DNA of 64,000 nt, taken from contig CAWIMG010000016.1 in the NCBI GenBank assembly GCA_963837105.1, forward strand, positions 186,001-250,000, in the 5' to 3' direction. The stretch's first letter is position 1. The number at the start of each line of letters is the position of its first letter. The DNA comes from UBA9676 sp963837105. GTDB lineage: Bacteria; Actinomycetota; Actinomycetes; Streptosporangiales; Streptosporangiaceae. The translations under genes and the position numbers were made by a program. This document shows, piece after piece, positions 35,688-44,430 of the stretch. The notes beneath the pieces were generated by a model. It worked only from the letters and a program-made list of their open reading frames with translations. It was not told the origin of the DNA and did not search any database.

Positions 35688-36641
35688 TCAGCAGGTGTGC
35701 AGGAACTCGGTCAGGCCCGCGAAATAGACCTCCTGGTCGTCGTACATGGCCAGGTGACTGCCCTCCGGGCAGTGCAGGTACCGGCCGCCGGGCAGGCGGC
35801 TGGCCATCATCTCCATGTGCGCCGGGTCCATCGTGTCGTGCCGGGCGCCGATGACCAGGGCTGGCACGGTGATGCGGGCCAGATCGCCGGAGCGGTCCCA
35901 GTGGGCGAGCTTGGCGTCGGCACTGATCCCCAGCTCGCTCGGGCCCTGCATGGACACGTAGATGGCCGGGTTTATGTTGGCGAAGGCACGCTGCACCGGG
36001 TCGGGCCAGTCGCCGGCGGGCATCCGCAGCACGTGGTGGATGTAGTGCTGCTCGGTCAGCAGCGCCATGTACCGGGGGTCCTCGATCTGGCCACTGGCCT
36101 CCAGCGACTTGATCTCGGCCAGCGCCGCCTGGTCCATCTCCGGCATCAGCACCTGCTCGGCATAGGCGTTGTAGGCCGGCACACTGGACATCATGTTGGA
36201 GATCACCAGGGCACGCAGGTGCTGCTGGTGGACCAGCGCGTACTCGATGGCGAGGATCCCACCCCAGGAATGGCCGTACAGGACGAAATTGCCGGAGTCC
36301 AGCCCCAGCGCGCGGCGGACCTGCTCCACCTCGTTCACGAACCGGCCGGTGTCCCACAGCGACGGCTCGTCGGGCCGGTCGCTGAGGCCCGAGCCCAGCT
36401 GGTCGTAGTAGTAGTACTCCACCCCGGCGGCTGGCAGGTAACTGTCGCACGCCAGCAGGTACTCATGGGTGGCCCCGGGCCCGCCATGCAGCAGCAGCAC
36501 CCGCAGGTCCGGGTTGTTGCCGGTCCGCTTCACCCAGACCCGGTACCGGCCGGCCGGCGTGTCCACATTGATCATGCGGATGCCACCGGACAGGGCGTCA
36601 TCGCGGCCGGAGTTGTCGAGGTATCCGCTGATGGTCCGCAT
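35688..36641 (-). CDS. Proline iminopeptidase-family alpha/beta hydrolase
   Basis: 317 residues. The oxyanion HGGPGATHEY, the nucleophile Ser in YGHSWGG, a later Asp (GARHDTMDP) and His (PEGSHLAMYD) make the triad of peptidase family S33. Such enzymes remove N-terminal proline from short peptides or hydrolyse related amides. There is no signal peptide, so it is cytoplasmic. It runs opposite to both neighbours and appears monocistronic. Confidence 0.88.
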   Translation of the reverse strand: MRTISGYLDNSGRDDALSGGIRMINVDTPAGRYRVWVKRTGNNPDLRVLLLHGGPGATHEYLLACDSYLPAAGVEYYYYDQLGSGLSDRPDEPSLWDTGRFVNEVEQVRRALGLDSGNFVLYGHSWGGILAIEYALVHQQHLRALVISNMMSSVPAYNAYAEQVLMPEMDQAALAEIKSLEASGQIEDPRYMALLTEQHYIHHVLRMPAGDWPDPVQRAFANINPAIYVSMQGPSELGISADAKLAHWDRSGDLARITVPALVIGARHDTMDPAHMEMMASRLPGGRYLHCPEGSHLAMYDDQEVYFAGLTEFLHTC

Positions 36642-36824
36642 CTGCTTCCCCTTCCCGGCACCGGACGGCCCGGCGCCGGCCGTCAGCCAGATCCTGGTCG
36701 CCCTGGCGGCTCCCCGTCCAGCCGGGCCAGACGATCAGCCCCGGGCCGCCGGCCCCGCCCCGGCTCCGCTGCAGCCGCCGGTGACGAGCAGAATCGGATC
36801 AGCAGCCAGCCAGAGGAGAACATC

Positions 36825-37943
36825 ATGAGCCCCCGTACCACACCCCCGTTCCGTGCTGATCACGTGGGCAGCCTGCTGCGCCCGGCCGGCCTGCTGGCCG
36901 CCCGGGATGACTTCGCGGCCGGCCGGATCGGTGCCGCGCAACTGCGCGCGATCGAGGACGACGCGATCAAGGCGGTGGTGGCAATGCAGGCCAGCGCTGG
37001 CCTGAAGACCGCGACCGATGGCGAATTCCGCCGGGCCTCCTGGCACATGGACTTCATCTACCGGCTGGGCGGGGTGTCCAAGACGCCAGGGAACCTGGCC
37101 GTGAAGTTCCACAACCCGGGCGGTGACATCGAGTTCACCCCGGCCGCCATTTACATTGACGGGAAGATCAAGCTCAGCGGCACGATCTTCGGCGATGATT
37201 TCGCGTTCCTGCAGTCGGTGGTGAGCCCGGGGCAGACCGCCAAGCTGACCATCCCGTCGCCGAACATGGTCCACTACCGCGGCGGTCCGGCCGCGATCGA
37301 TCCGGCGGTCTACCCCGACATCGAGGAGTTCTGGACCGACCTGGCGGCCGCCTACGCCGACGAGGTGGCACGGATCGCCGGTCAGGGGTGCACCTACCTG
37401 CAGTTCGACGACACGTCGCTCGCCTATCTCAACGACCCGGCCCAGCGGGCCGAGATCGCCGCCCGCGGCGAGGATGCCGAGCACCTGCACCTGCGCTACA
37501 TCAGCCAGGTCAACGCCGCCCTGGCCAGGCCCGCCGGGCTGACCGTGACCACTCACCTGTGCCGGGGGAACTTCCGCTCCTCATGGGCAGCCTCCGGCGG
37601 CTACGACTTCGTGGCCGAAGCCCTGTTCTCCAGCCTCGCGGTGGACGGGTTCTTCCTGGAGTTCGACGATGACCGCTCCGGCGGGTTCGAGCCGCTGCGG
37701 TTCGTCCCGCCCGGCAAGATGATCGTCCTTGGCCTGGTCACCACCAAGACCGGTGAGCTGGAGAATCCCGATGACCTGAAGCGGCGGATCGACGCCGCCG
37801 CCAGGTACGTGCCGCTGGACCAGCTCGCCATGTCCGGCCAGTGCGGGTTCTCCTCCACCGTCGAGGGCAACGTGCTCACCCAGGACCAGCAGCGCGCCAA
37901 GCTCGACCTGATCGTCTCGGTCGCGCACGACGTCTGGGGCTGA
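36825..37943 (+). CDS. MetE-like (cobalamin-independent) methionine synthase-type methyltransferase
   Basis: 372 residues matching the C-terminal, catalytic half of MetE (YxjG/YxjH-type). The zinc site is visible as HLC in VTTHLCRGN, an acidic residue in FLEFDDD and Cys in SGQCGFSST. The N-terminal MetE half is absent, as is normal in this subfamily. Members transfer methyl groups to homocysteine-like thiols or act on methylated thiols. ATG 36825 follows an AGGAGA site. The start of the acetoacetyl-CoA synthetase gene is 5 bases after its stop, so the two may be co-expressed. Confidence 0.85.
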   Translation: MSPRTTPPFRADHVGSLLRPAGLLAARDDFAAGRIGAAQLRAIEDDAIKAVVAMQASAGLKTATDGEFRRASWHMDFIYRLGGVSKTPGNLAVKFHNPGGDIEFTPAAIYIDGKIKLSGTIFGDDFAFLQSVVSPGQTAKLTIPSPNMVHYRGGPAAIDPAVYPDIEEFWTDLAAAYADEVARIAGQGCTYLQFDDTSLAYLNDPAQRAEIAARGEDAEHLHLRYISQVNAALARPAGLTVTTHLCRGNFRSSWAASGGYDFVAEALFSSLAVDGFFLEFDDDRSGGFEPLRFVPPGKMIVLGLVTTKTGELENPDDLKRRIDAAARYVPLDQLAMSGQCGFSSTVEGNVLTQDQQRAKLDLIVSVAHDVWG

Positions 37944-37947
37944 CCGG

Positions 37948-39969
37948 GTGCCGCCAGCCGAGGTGCGCGAAGGCGACCTGCTCTGGACCCCGGACCCCGC
38001 CCGGGTGGCCGGGGCCAACCTGACGGCGTTCACCGAGTGGCTGGCGGCCAGGCGCGGCCTGCACTTTGCCGGCTATGACGCGCTCTGGCGCTGGTCGGTC
38101 ACCGACCTGGCAGGGTTCTGGCAGGCGGTCTGGGATTACTTCGGGGTGCAGGCCTCCGCCCCGCCCACCGGCACGCTGGGCCGGCGGGCCATGCCGGGCG
38201 CGCAGTGGTTCCCCGGCGCCCGGCTGAACTACGCCGAGAATGTGCTGCGCCGTGAGCGCCCCGGCATCGATGCCCTGTGCTACCGCGGCGAGGCGGCCCC
38301 GCTGACCGGGCTGCCGTGGGAAGAGCTGGCCGGGCAGGTCCGCATCCTCGCCACCCGGCTGCGCGCGCTCGGGGTAAAGCCCGGCGACCGGGTGGTCTCG
38401 GTGATGCCGAACATCCCGGCGACCGTGATCGCGATGCTTGCCACCACCAGCATCGGCGCCATCTGGGCGGCCTGCTCCCCCGACTTCGGCTGGCGTGGCG
38501 TGATCGACCGGTTCGCGCAGCTGTCCCCGAAGGTGCTGTTCTGCGTGGACGGCTACCGCTACGGCGGCACGGAGCATGACCGGACCGGCGAGATGGCCGA
38601 GATCACGGCCGGGCTGCCCAGCCTCACGCAGGTCGTGTGCGTGCCGCAGCTGAGCCCGGCCGGGTCAGGCCCGTTCCTGCCCGGCGCGCTCGGCTGGGAC
38701 GCGCTGCTCGACCACCGCGCCGTCCCGGCCGGTGAGTTCGCCTTCGAGCAGGTCCCGTTCGAGTATCCGTTGTGGATCCTGTTCTCGTCCGGCACCACCG
38801 GCCTGCCCAAGCCGATCATGCACAGTCACGGCGGGATCCTGGTCGAGCAGCTCAAGCTGCAGAGCTTCCACATGGACCTGCGGGCCGGCGACCGGATGTT
38901 CTTCTACACCACGGCCGGCTGGATGATGTGGAACTTCCTGGTCAGCTCGCTGCTGCTGGGCGTGTGCCCGGTGCTGTTCGACGGCAGCCCGCTCTACCCC
39001 GGGCCGGACGTGCTCTGGCAGGTGGCGGCGCAGGCCCGGGTGAGCTTCTTCGGGGCCAGCCCCGCCTACGTGGATGCGATGATCAGGGCCGGCGTCGTGC
39101 CCGGCAGGAAGTACCAGCTGCCGGAGCTGCGGGCGGTCATGCTGGCCGGGTCGCCGGTGTCGGCCGCCTGCGGCGCCTGGTTCTACCGCAACGTGAAACC
39201 GGACCTGTGGCTGGCCACCGGCAGCGGTGGCACCGACGTCTGCGCCGGGTTCGTCGGCGGGGTACCCACGCTGCCGGTCTATGCCGGTGAGATCCAGGCG
39301 CGGCACCTCGGGGTGGCCGCACAGGCCTACAACGAGCGCGCCGAGCCGGTCATCGGCGAGGTCGGCGAACTGGTGATCACCGAGCCGATGCCGTCGATGC
39401 CGGTCGGGTTCTGGGGCGACACCGACGGCTCGGCCTACCGCGAGGCGTACTTCGCCGACTTCCCCGGGGTTTGGCGGCAGGGCGACTTCTTCCGGCTCAA
39501 CGCCCGCGGCGGGTGCTTTGTGCTCGGGCGGTCGGACGCCACCCTCAACCGGCATGGCGTGCGGATCGGCACCGCGGAGATCTACGCGGCCCTGGCATCG
39601 GTGCCGGAAGTGCAGGACGCGCTCATCGTGAACCTGGATCTGCCGGGCGGGGGGTTCTTCATGCCGCTGTTCGTCACCCTGGCCGGTGACCGGGTGCTCG
39701 ACGACAGCCTCCGGGCGAAGATCACCGGCCGGCTGCGCCGCGAGTACACGCCACGGCACGTGCCAGACAAGATCATCCAGGTACGGGCCATCCCGGCCAC
39801 CCTGACCGGCAAGAAGATGGAGGTGCCGGTCCGCAAGCTGCTGCTCGGGCTGCCGGTTGAGCAGGTCGCCAACCTGAACGCGATGGCCGACCCGGACTCG
39901 CTGGCCGACTTCGTCCACTACGCCCGCACCCAGCAGGACTACCCACTGGTACCGGGTGACCGGGGGTAA
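37948..39969 (+). CDS. Acetoacetate-CoA ligase (acetoacetyl-CoA synthetase)
   Basis: 673 residues of the adenylate-forming family. The P-loop is ILFSSGTTGLPKP, the A5-like motif is WLATGSGGTDVC and the catalytic C-terminal lysine is in TGKKMEVPV. The N-terminal WSVTDLAGFWQAVWDYFG and PGAQWFPGARLNYAEN are typical of AACS rather than acetyl-CoA synthetase. It activates acetoacetate with ATP and CoA, feeding ketone bodies into acetyl-CoA or lipid synthesis. GTG 37948 is the start. Confidence 0.92.
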   Translation: MPPAEVREGDLLWTPDPARVAGANLTAFTEWLAARRGLHFAGYDALWRWSVTDLAGFWQAVWDYFGVQASAPPTGTLGRRAMPGAQWFPGARLNYAENVLRRERPGIDALCYRGEAAPLTGLPWEELAGQVRILATRLRALGVKPGDRVVSVMPNIPATVIAMLATTSIGAIWAACSPDFGWRGVIDRFAQLSPKVLFCVDGYRYGGTEHDRTGEMAEITAGLPSLTQVVCVPQLSPAGSGPFLPGALGWDALLDHRAVPAGEFAFEQVPFEYPLWILFSSGTTGLPKPIMHSHGGILVEQLKLQSFHMDLRAGDRMFFYTTAGWMMWNFLVSSLLLGVCPVLFDGSPLYPGPDVLWQVAAQARVSFFGASPAYVDAMIRAGVVPGRKYQLPELRAVMLAGSPVSAACGAWFYRNVKPDLWLATGSGGTDVCAGFVGGVPTLPVYAGEIQARHLGVAAQAYNERAEPVIGEVGELVITEPMPSMPVGFWGDTDGSAYREAYFADFPGVWRQGDFFRLNARGGCFVLGRSDATLNRHGVRIGTAEIYAALASVPEVQDALIVNLDLPGGGFFMPLFVTLAGDRVLDDSLRAKITGRLRREYTPRHVPDKIIQVRAIPATLTGKKMEVPVRKLLLGLPVEQVANLNAMADPDSLADFVHYARTQQDYPLVPGDRG

Positions 39970-39994
39970 CAGCTTTCTGGCTGGCGCCGGGCGG

Positions 39995-40878
39995 CTACCG
40001 GCCCGCGGCTTCGCCGAGGCCGAGCAGGCGGGCGGCGTTGTGCTTGTACAGGCCGGGCTTGACCTCATCGCGGATGGCGGTCGTGTCCAGGTCGGCCCGC
40101 CAGCGGTCGGGGGTGAGCAGCGGGAAGTCGGTGCCGAACAGCATCTTGTGCCGCAGCAGGGTGTTCGCGTACTGGATGAGCAGCGGCGGGAAGTACTTCG
40201 GCGACCAGCCGGACAGGTCGATGTAGACCTGCGGCTTGTGCACGGCGACCGCCAGCGCCTCCTCCTGCCACGGAAACGACGGGTGAGCCAGGATGATCGG
40301 CATGTCCGGGAAGTCCACCGCGACCTCGTCCAGGTAGATCGGGTTGGAGTAGCCCAGCCGGATGCCGCCGCCAGCCCGCTGGCCCGCGCCCACCCCGGTC
40401 TGCCCGGTGTGGAACAGCGCGGGCAGCCGGGCCGCCTCGATCACCTCGTACAGCGGGTAGGCGGCCCGGTCGTCCGGCCGGAAGGCCTGCACACTGGGGT
40501 GGAACTTGAAGCCGCGCACGCCGTGCTCGGCGATGAGCCGCTGGGCGGTACGCACACCCTCCGCGCCGCGCGCCGGGTTGACGCTGGCGAACGGGATGAT
40601 CACATCCGGATGGGCGCGGGCGCGCTCGGCGATCTCCTCGTTGGTCGGACGGGCCGGGTCGTCGCTCTGGCCGGCCACGTCGATGGTGAACGTGACCGCG
40701 GCCATGTTCCTGGCCCGGTAGTAGCCGGCCAGGTCATCGACGGAGTACGTGGCCAGTTCGGTCTTGAAGTACGCGGCCATCGCGGCCAGCGACGCGCCGG
40801 CCGTGTGCCGGGCGGCACGGTCACGCTCCGGTGCACGTGCGTGTGGACATCGATGGCGACCAGGCCACTGATGTCCAT
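39995..40878 (-). pseudogene. Amidohydrolase 2-family enzyme, frameshifted
   Basis: About 295 residues. The metal-binding start IDVHTHVH lies at 40878-40840 in one frame. The remainder (HTAGASLAAMAAYFKTELATYS to the end) lies in another. A single missing C at about 40817 (CCC for CCCC) joins them cleanly. Other metal residues are visible: GFKFHPSVQAF, PALFHTGQTG, ILAHPSFPW and GTDFPLL. It resembles gamma-resorcylate or ACMS decarboxylase-type amidohydrolases. It diverges from the HTH regulator gene. Given the clean repair, an assembly indel is likely. Confidence 0.8.
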
Positions 40879-40963
40879 CCCAGCCTCACCCCCACGCTGC
40901 CCGCGCAACCGAATGATAGCCATCCGGCCCGGACAGCCCGGCCACCAATCTCACAATCACTAA

Positions 40964-40983
40964 TGTTCGCAATACTGAGAACA
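40964..40983. promoter_or_regulatory. TGTTC-N10-GAACA palindrome, candidate operator
   Basis: Perfect 5-base arms TGTTC (40964-40968) and GAACA (40979-40983) are ten bases apart. The right arm abuts the ATG of the HTH regulator. The site is AT-rich in a GC-rich setting, between divergent genes, so it may be an autoregulatory site that also controls the amidohydrolase. Confidence 0.4.
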
Positions 40984-41571
40984 ATGGCCTATGGTGGCGG
41001 CGTGACCACCGCTGACCTGCTGCTGCACCCGGTCCGGCTGCGGATCGTGCAGGCCTTTCTCGGCGACCGGGCACTGACCACCAGCGACCTGGCCGCCGAG
41101 CTGGCCGACATCCCGCCCGCCAGCCTGTACCGGCACGTGGCCAGGCTGGTTGACGCGGGCGTGCTGGCCGTGGTCGCCCAGCGGCGGGTGCGGGGTGCGC
41201 TGGAACGGACCTACGTGCTGCGGCTGCAGGCCGCCACCGTCGGGCTGGACGAGGTCGAGTCCATGACCGCCGGCGAGCACCGGCATGCCTTCATGGCCTT
41301 CGTCGCCGCGCTGCTCGGTGACTTCGACCGCTACCTGGCCCGCGGTGACATCGACCTGCTGCGGGACGGGGTGAGCTATCGCCTGGCCGCGCTCTGGCTG
41401 GATGACGCCGAGTACGCCAGCCTGCTGCGGGACCTCACCCGGGTACTCCAGCCCCGGCTGGCCTACGTGCCCGGCCCCGGCCGCAAGCGGCGCATCCTGG
41501 GCAGCGTCCTGCTGCCCGGCGAACAGGCCGGCCCGGGCCGGCCGTCACCGACACCAGCGCAGGAGGACCCG
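40984..41571 (+). CDS. ArsR-like winged-helix regulator, read in frame into the next gene
   Basis: About 196 residues. The winged helix occupies residues about 7-85 (LLLHPVRLRIVQAF, LTTSDLAAELADIPPASLYRHVARLVDAGVLAVV), followed by an effector-type helical part. ATG 40984 may be leaderless; GTG 41002 is another start. There is no stop before the hydrolase ATG at 41572, so the frame continues as one 2-kb ORF. In the +1 frame a TGA overlaps that ATG as ATGA, the usual coupled layout. This suggests a one-base length change in the 3' end of this gene. Confidence 0.7.
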
Positions 41572-42907
41572 ATGACACAGCGGACACCCGCCCAGACCGG
41601 CCTGGCGGTGCTGGACCTGGCCCAGGCCGCGCGGTTCGCGGAGATCGCTGAGCTGTTCGCACCGCCGTTGCGCGCGATGGTGCCGCCGGAAGCGCTCCAG
41701 GCCGCCTGGACCGCGGAGATCAGCCAGCGCGGACCGGTGCAGCAGGTCGGCACCCCGGACAGCCAGCCGGTGCCCGGCGGCGCGGTGGTGACGATCCCGG
41801 TCATGTTCGCCCACGGCGAGACGACGGTGGTGGTGACCGTCACCGAGGACGGCTGGCTCGGCGGCATCCAGCTGGTGCCAGCGGACCAGCAGCAGGAAGC
41901 GCCCGCGGCGTGGCAGCCGCCGCCCTACGCCGACCCGGCCAGCTTCAGCGAGCAGGAGGTGACGGTCGGCACCGGCCCGCTGGCGCTGCCCGGCATGCTG
42001 AGCCTGCCCCGCCAGGGCGGCCCGCTGCCGGGCGTGGTGCTGCTCGGCGGGTCCGGGCCGGTCGACCGGGACGAGACGATCGGGCGCAACAAGCCCTTCA
42101 AGGACCTCGCCTGGGGGCTGGCCAGCCGCGGGGTAGTGGCGCTCCGGTTCGACAAGGTGACCCATGCCCATGGCGGCGAGGTGAGCAAGAACCCCGGCTT
42201 CACGCTGACCGACGAGTACGTGCCGGCCGCGGTGGCCGCCCTGCACCTGCTGCGCCAGCAGCCGCCCGTGGCCGCGGACCGGATCTTCCTGGCCGGTCAC
42301 AGCCTGGGCGGCAGCGCCGCCCCGCGGGTCGTGGCGGCCGGGCCGCCGGTGGCCGGGCTGATCATCCTGGCCGGTGGCGCGGAACCGCTGCACTGGGCGA
42401 TGGTCCGCCAGTTCCGCTACCTGGCGGCGCTGGACCCCTCGCCGGTGGCCGCGCCGGAGCAGGTACTGGCGGCGGTGACCCGGCAGGCGGAACTCGTCGA
42501 CAGCCCGGACCTCTCGCCCGCCACGCCCGCGGCCGACCTGCCGTTCGCGGTGCCCGCCGCCTCCTGGCTGGACCTGCGCGGGTACGACCCGCCCGCGGCG
42601 GCCGCGGCGCTGGGCAAGCCGGTGCTGGTGCTCCAGGGCGGCCGGGACTACCAGGCCACTGTGGCCGACGACCTCGCCCGCTGGCGGGCCGGGCTGGCCG
42701 GACGGCCGGACGTGACCATCCGCGTGTACGAGGCCGACAATCACCTGTTCTTCCCCGGCAGCGGCTCATCGGCCCCGGCCGAATACGAGCCGCCCCAGCA
42801 CCTGGACCCGGCAGTCGTTCGACGACATCGCCGCCTGGCTGGCCGCCGCGGCCCCGGACGGCCGGGCCGGGAGCGTGGATCCGGGTGGTAGCTTGCCCGT
42901 GGGATAA
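41572..42907 (+). pseudogene. DUF3887-alpha/beta hydrolase, late frameshift
   Basis: About 445 residues. An N-terminal DUF3887-like domain (about 1-120) precedes an alpha/beta hydrolase with GGSGPVDRDET, the nucleophile in FLAGHSLGGSAAPRV, LVLQGGRDYQ for the Asp and DNHLFFPG for the His. ATG 41572 has CAGGAGG upstream. An extra T at about 42817 (GTTCGA for GTCGA) diverts the last 30 residues. Repair gives DDIAAWLAAA and a stop at 42905-42907, just before the CcdA ribosome site. As read it ends at 42891. The enzyme core is intact, so it may be active either way. Confidence 0.75.
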
Positions 42908-42919
42908 GGAGGCAGGGCG

Positions 42920-43705
42920 ATGACGGCCGGTGTCACACATCTGGTCGAGTCCGGCCCGTTGCTGCTGGCCGTGCCGGTGGCGGCGGCCGCCGGCGCGATC
43001 ACCTTCCTCTCGCCGTGCACGCTGCCGCTGGTCCCCGGCTACCTGTCCTATGTCACCGGCATGTCCGGCACCGACGCCGAGCAGGCGCAAGCCTCGGCCG
43101 ACGCGGCCCGGCGGGCCAGGGGGCGGACGCTGGCCGGGACGGCGCTGTTCGTGCTCGGCTTCTCGGCTGTGTTCGCCACCGACGGCCTGCTGTTCGGCAG
43201 CCTGGGAGCGGTGCTGCGCAGCCACACCGCCGTGCTGACCCAGATCCTCGGCGGCATCACCATCCTGCTCGGGCTGCTGTTCGCCGGGGTGTTCGACCGC
43301 TTCCCGGTCACCGGCCGGATCGTCCGGCCGTCGGTGCGGCCGCAGGCCGGCCTGGCCGGCGCCCCATTGCTGGGCGTGCTGTTCGCGCTGAGCTGGACAC
43401 CGTGCATCGGCCCGACCCTCGGCGCGGTGCTGACCATGGCCTACGTCTCGGGCACGGCGCTGCGGGGTGCGCTGCTCGCCTTCATCTACGGCCTGGGCCT
43501 GGGCATCCCGTTCCTGATCATGGCGCTGGCCTTCCAGCGTGGCGTGACCGTGTTCGGTTTCGCCCGGCGGCATTCGGTGGCGATCACCCGGATCGGCGGC
43601 GGGCTGCTGGTGCTGGTCGGTGTGCTCGAGGTGACCGGCATCTGGCTGGCCGCGATCACCTGGATGAAGGTCCACTGGATCAGTAATTATCAGTCTCCGC
43701 TGTAG
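42920..43705 (+). CDS. ccdA: Cytochrome c biogenesis protein CcdA
   Basis: 261 residues with six transmembrane helices. The two redox cysteines are in FLSPCTLPLVPGYLS (helix 1) and SWTPCIGPTLG (helix 4), the CcdA/DsbD-beta signature. It moves electrons from cytoplasmic thioredoxin to extracytoplasmic thiol proteins for cytochrome c or other disulfide reduction. An AAGGAGG site precedes ATG 42920. No ResB/CcsA or TlpA-like gene is adjacent; the only other thiol-redox membrane genes here are the DUF929/VKOR pair and the Sco1-like protein. Confidence 0.9.
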   Translation: MTAGVTHLVESGPLLLAVPVAAAAGAITFLSPCTLPLVPGYLSYVTGMSGTDAEQAQASADAARRARGRTLAGTALFVLGFSAVFATDGLLFGSLGAVLRSHTAVLTQILGGITILLGLLFAGVFDRFPVTGRIVRPSVRPQAGLAGAPLLGVLFALSWTPCIGPTLGAVLTMAYVSGTALRGALLAFIYGLGLGIPFLIMALAFQRGVTVFGFARRHSVAITRIGGGLLVLVGVLEVTGIWLAAITWMKVHWISNYQSPL

Positions 43706-43719
43706 GGGGTACCGGGACG

Positions 43720-44349
43720 ATGGCATTCAACGGCTGGCCGGACGAGGCACTGGAGTTCTACGAGGGCCTCGTGGCCGACAACAGCAAGATCTACTGGACC
43801 GAGCACAAGCAGACTTATGACAGCTGCGTGCTGGGCCCGATGACCGAGCTGGTGGCCGAACTGAGCCCGGAGTTCGGGGCGGCGAAGATCTTCCGGCCCT
43901 ACCGCGACGTCCGGTTCAGCAAGGACAAGACCCCCTACAAGACCCACATCGGGGCGCTCATCGGCAGCGGCTACGTGCAGTTCTCCGCGGCTGGGCTGGC
44001 GGCCGGGGACGGCATGTACCACCTGGCCCCCGACCAGCTGGAACGGTACCGGCAGGCGGTCGCGGACGACCGCACCGGCGCGGACCTGGCCAAGGTGATC
44101 GCGGAGGTGGAGGGGCACGGCATCGAGGTGCACGGGCAGGATCCGCTGAAGAATGCCCCGCGCGGCTACCCGGCCGACCACCCCCGGATCGGGCTGCTCC
44201 GGTACAAGGGGCTGGTCGCCTGGCAGCAGTGGCCGGCCGAAGCCTGGCTCGGCACGGCGGCCGCCGCCGACCGGGTCACCGGCTTCCTCCGCGCCTCCCG
44301 CCCGCTCAGCACCTGGCTGAACTCTCACGTCGGTCCTTCCGCTGGCTGA
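43720..44349 (+). CDS. DUF2461 domain-containing protein
   Basis: 209 residues matching DUF2461/TIGR02453. The diagnostic parts are WTEHKQTYDSCVLGPM, IFRPYRDVRFSKDKTPYKTHIGA and a late PADHPRIGLLRYKGL. The family has no proven function. A GGGGG-type site precedes ATG 43720. It starts 14 bases after ccdA and is followed by a long perfect inverted repeat. Confidence 0.87.
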   Translation: MAFNGWPDEALEFYEGLVADNSKIYWTEHKQTYDSCVLGPMTELVAELSPEFGAAKIFRPYRDVRFSKDKTPYKTHIGALIGSGYVQFSAAGLAAGDGMYHLAPDQLERYRQAVADDRTGADLAKVIAEVEGHGIEVHGQDPLKNAPRGYPADHPRIGLLRYKGLVAWQQWPAEAWLGTAAAADRVTGFLRASRPLSTWLNSHVGPSAG

Positions 44350-44350
44350 C

Positions 44351-44402
44351 CATGATCCGGAAGACTTTCCGTCGTATGTGCGTAAAAGACTTCCGGATCA
44401 TG
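44351..44402. repeat. Long perfect inverted repeat (13-base arms)
   Basis: CATGATCCGGAAG (44351-44363) and CTTCCGGATCATG (44390-44402) are perfect complements. After one mismatch the stem continues with CTTT/AAAG. It begins one base after the DUF2461 stop and ends 28 bases before the MFS start. It is AT-richer than its context. It may be a terminator, a repressor site or a small repetitive element. Confidence 0.75.
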
Positions 44403-44430
44403 AAGGATGAGCCCGGCGGAGGGAGCTGGG

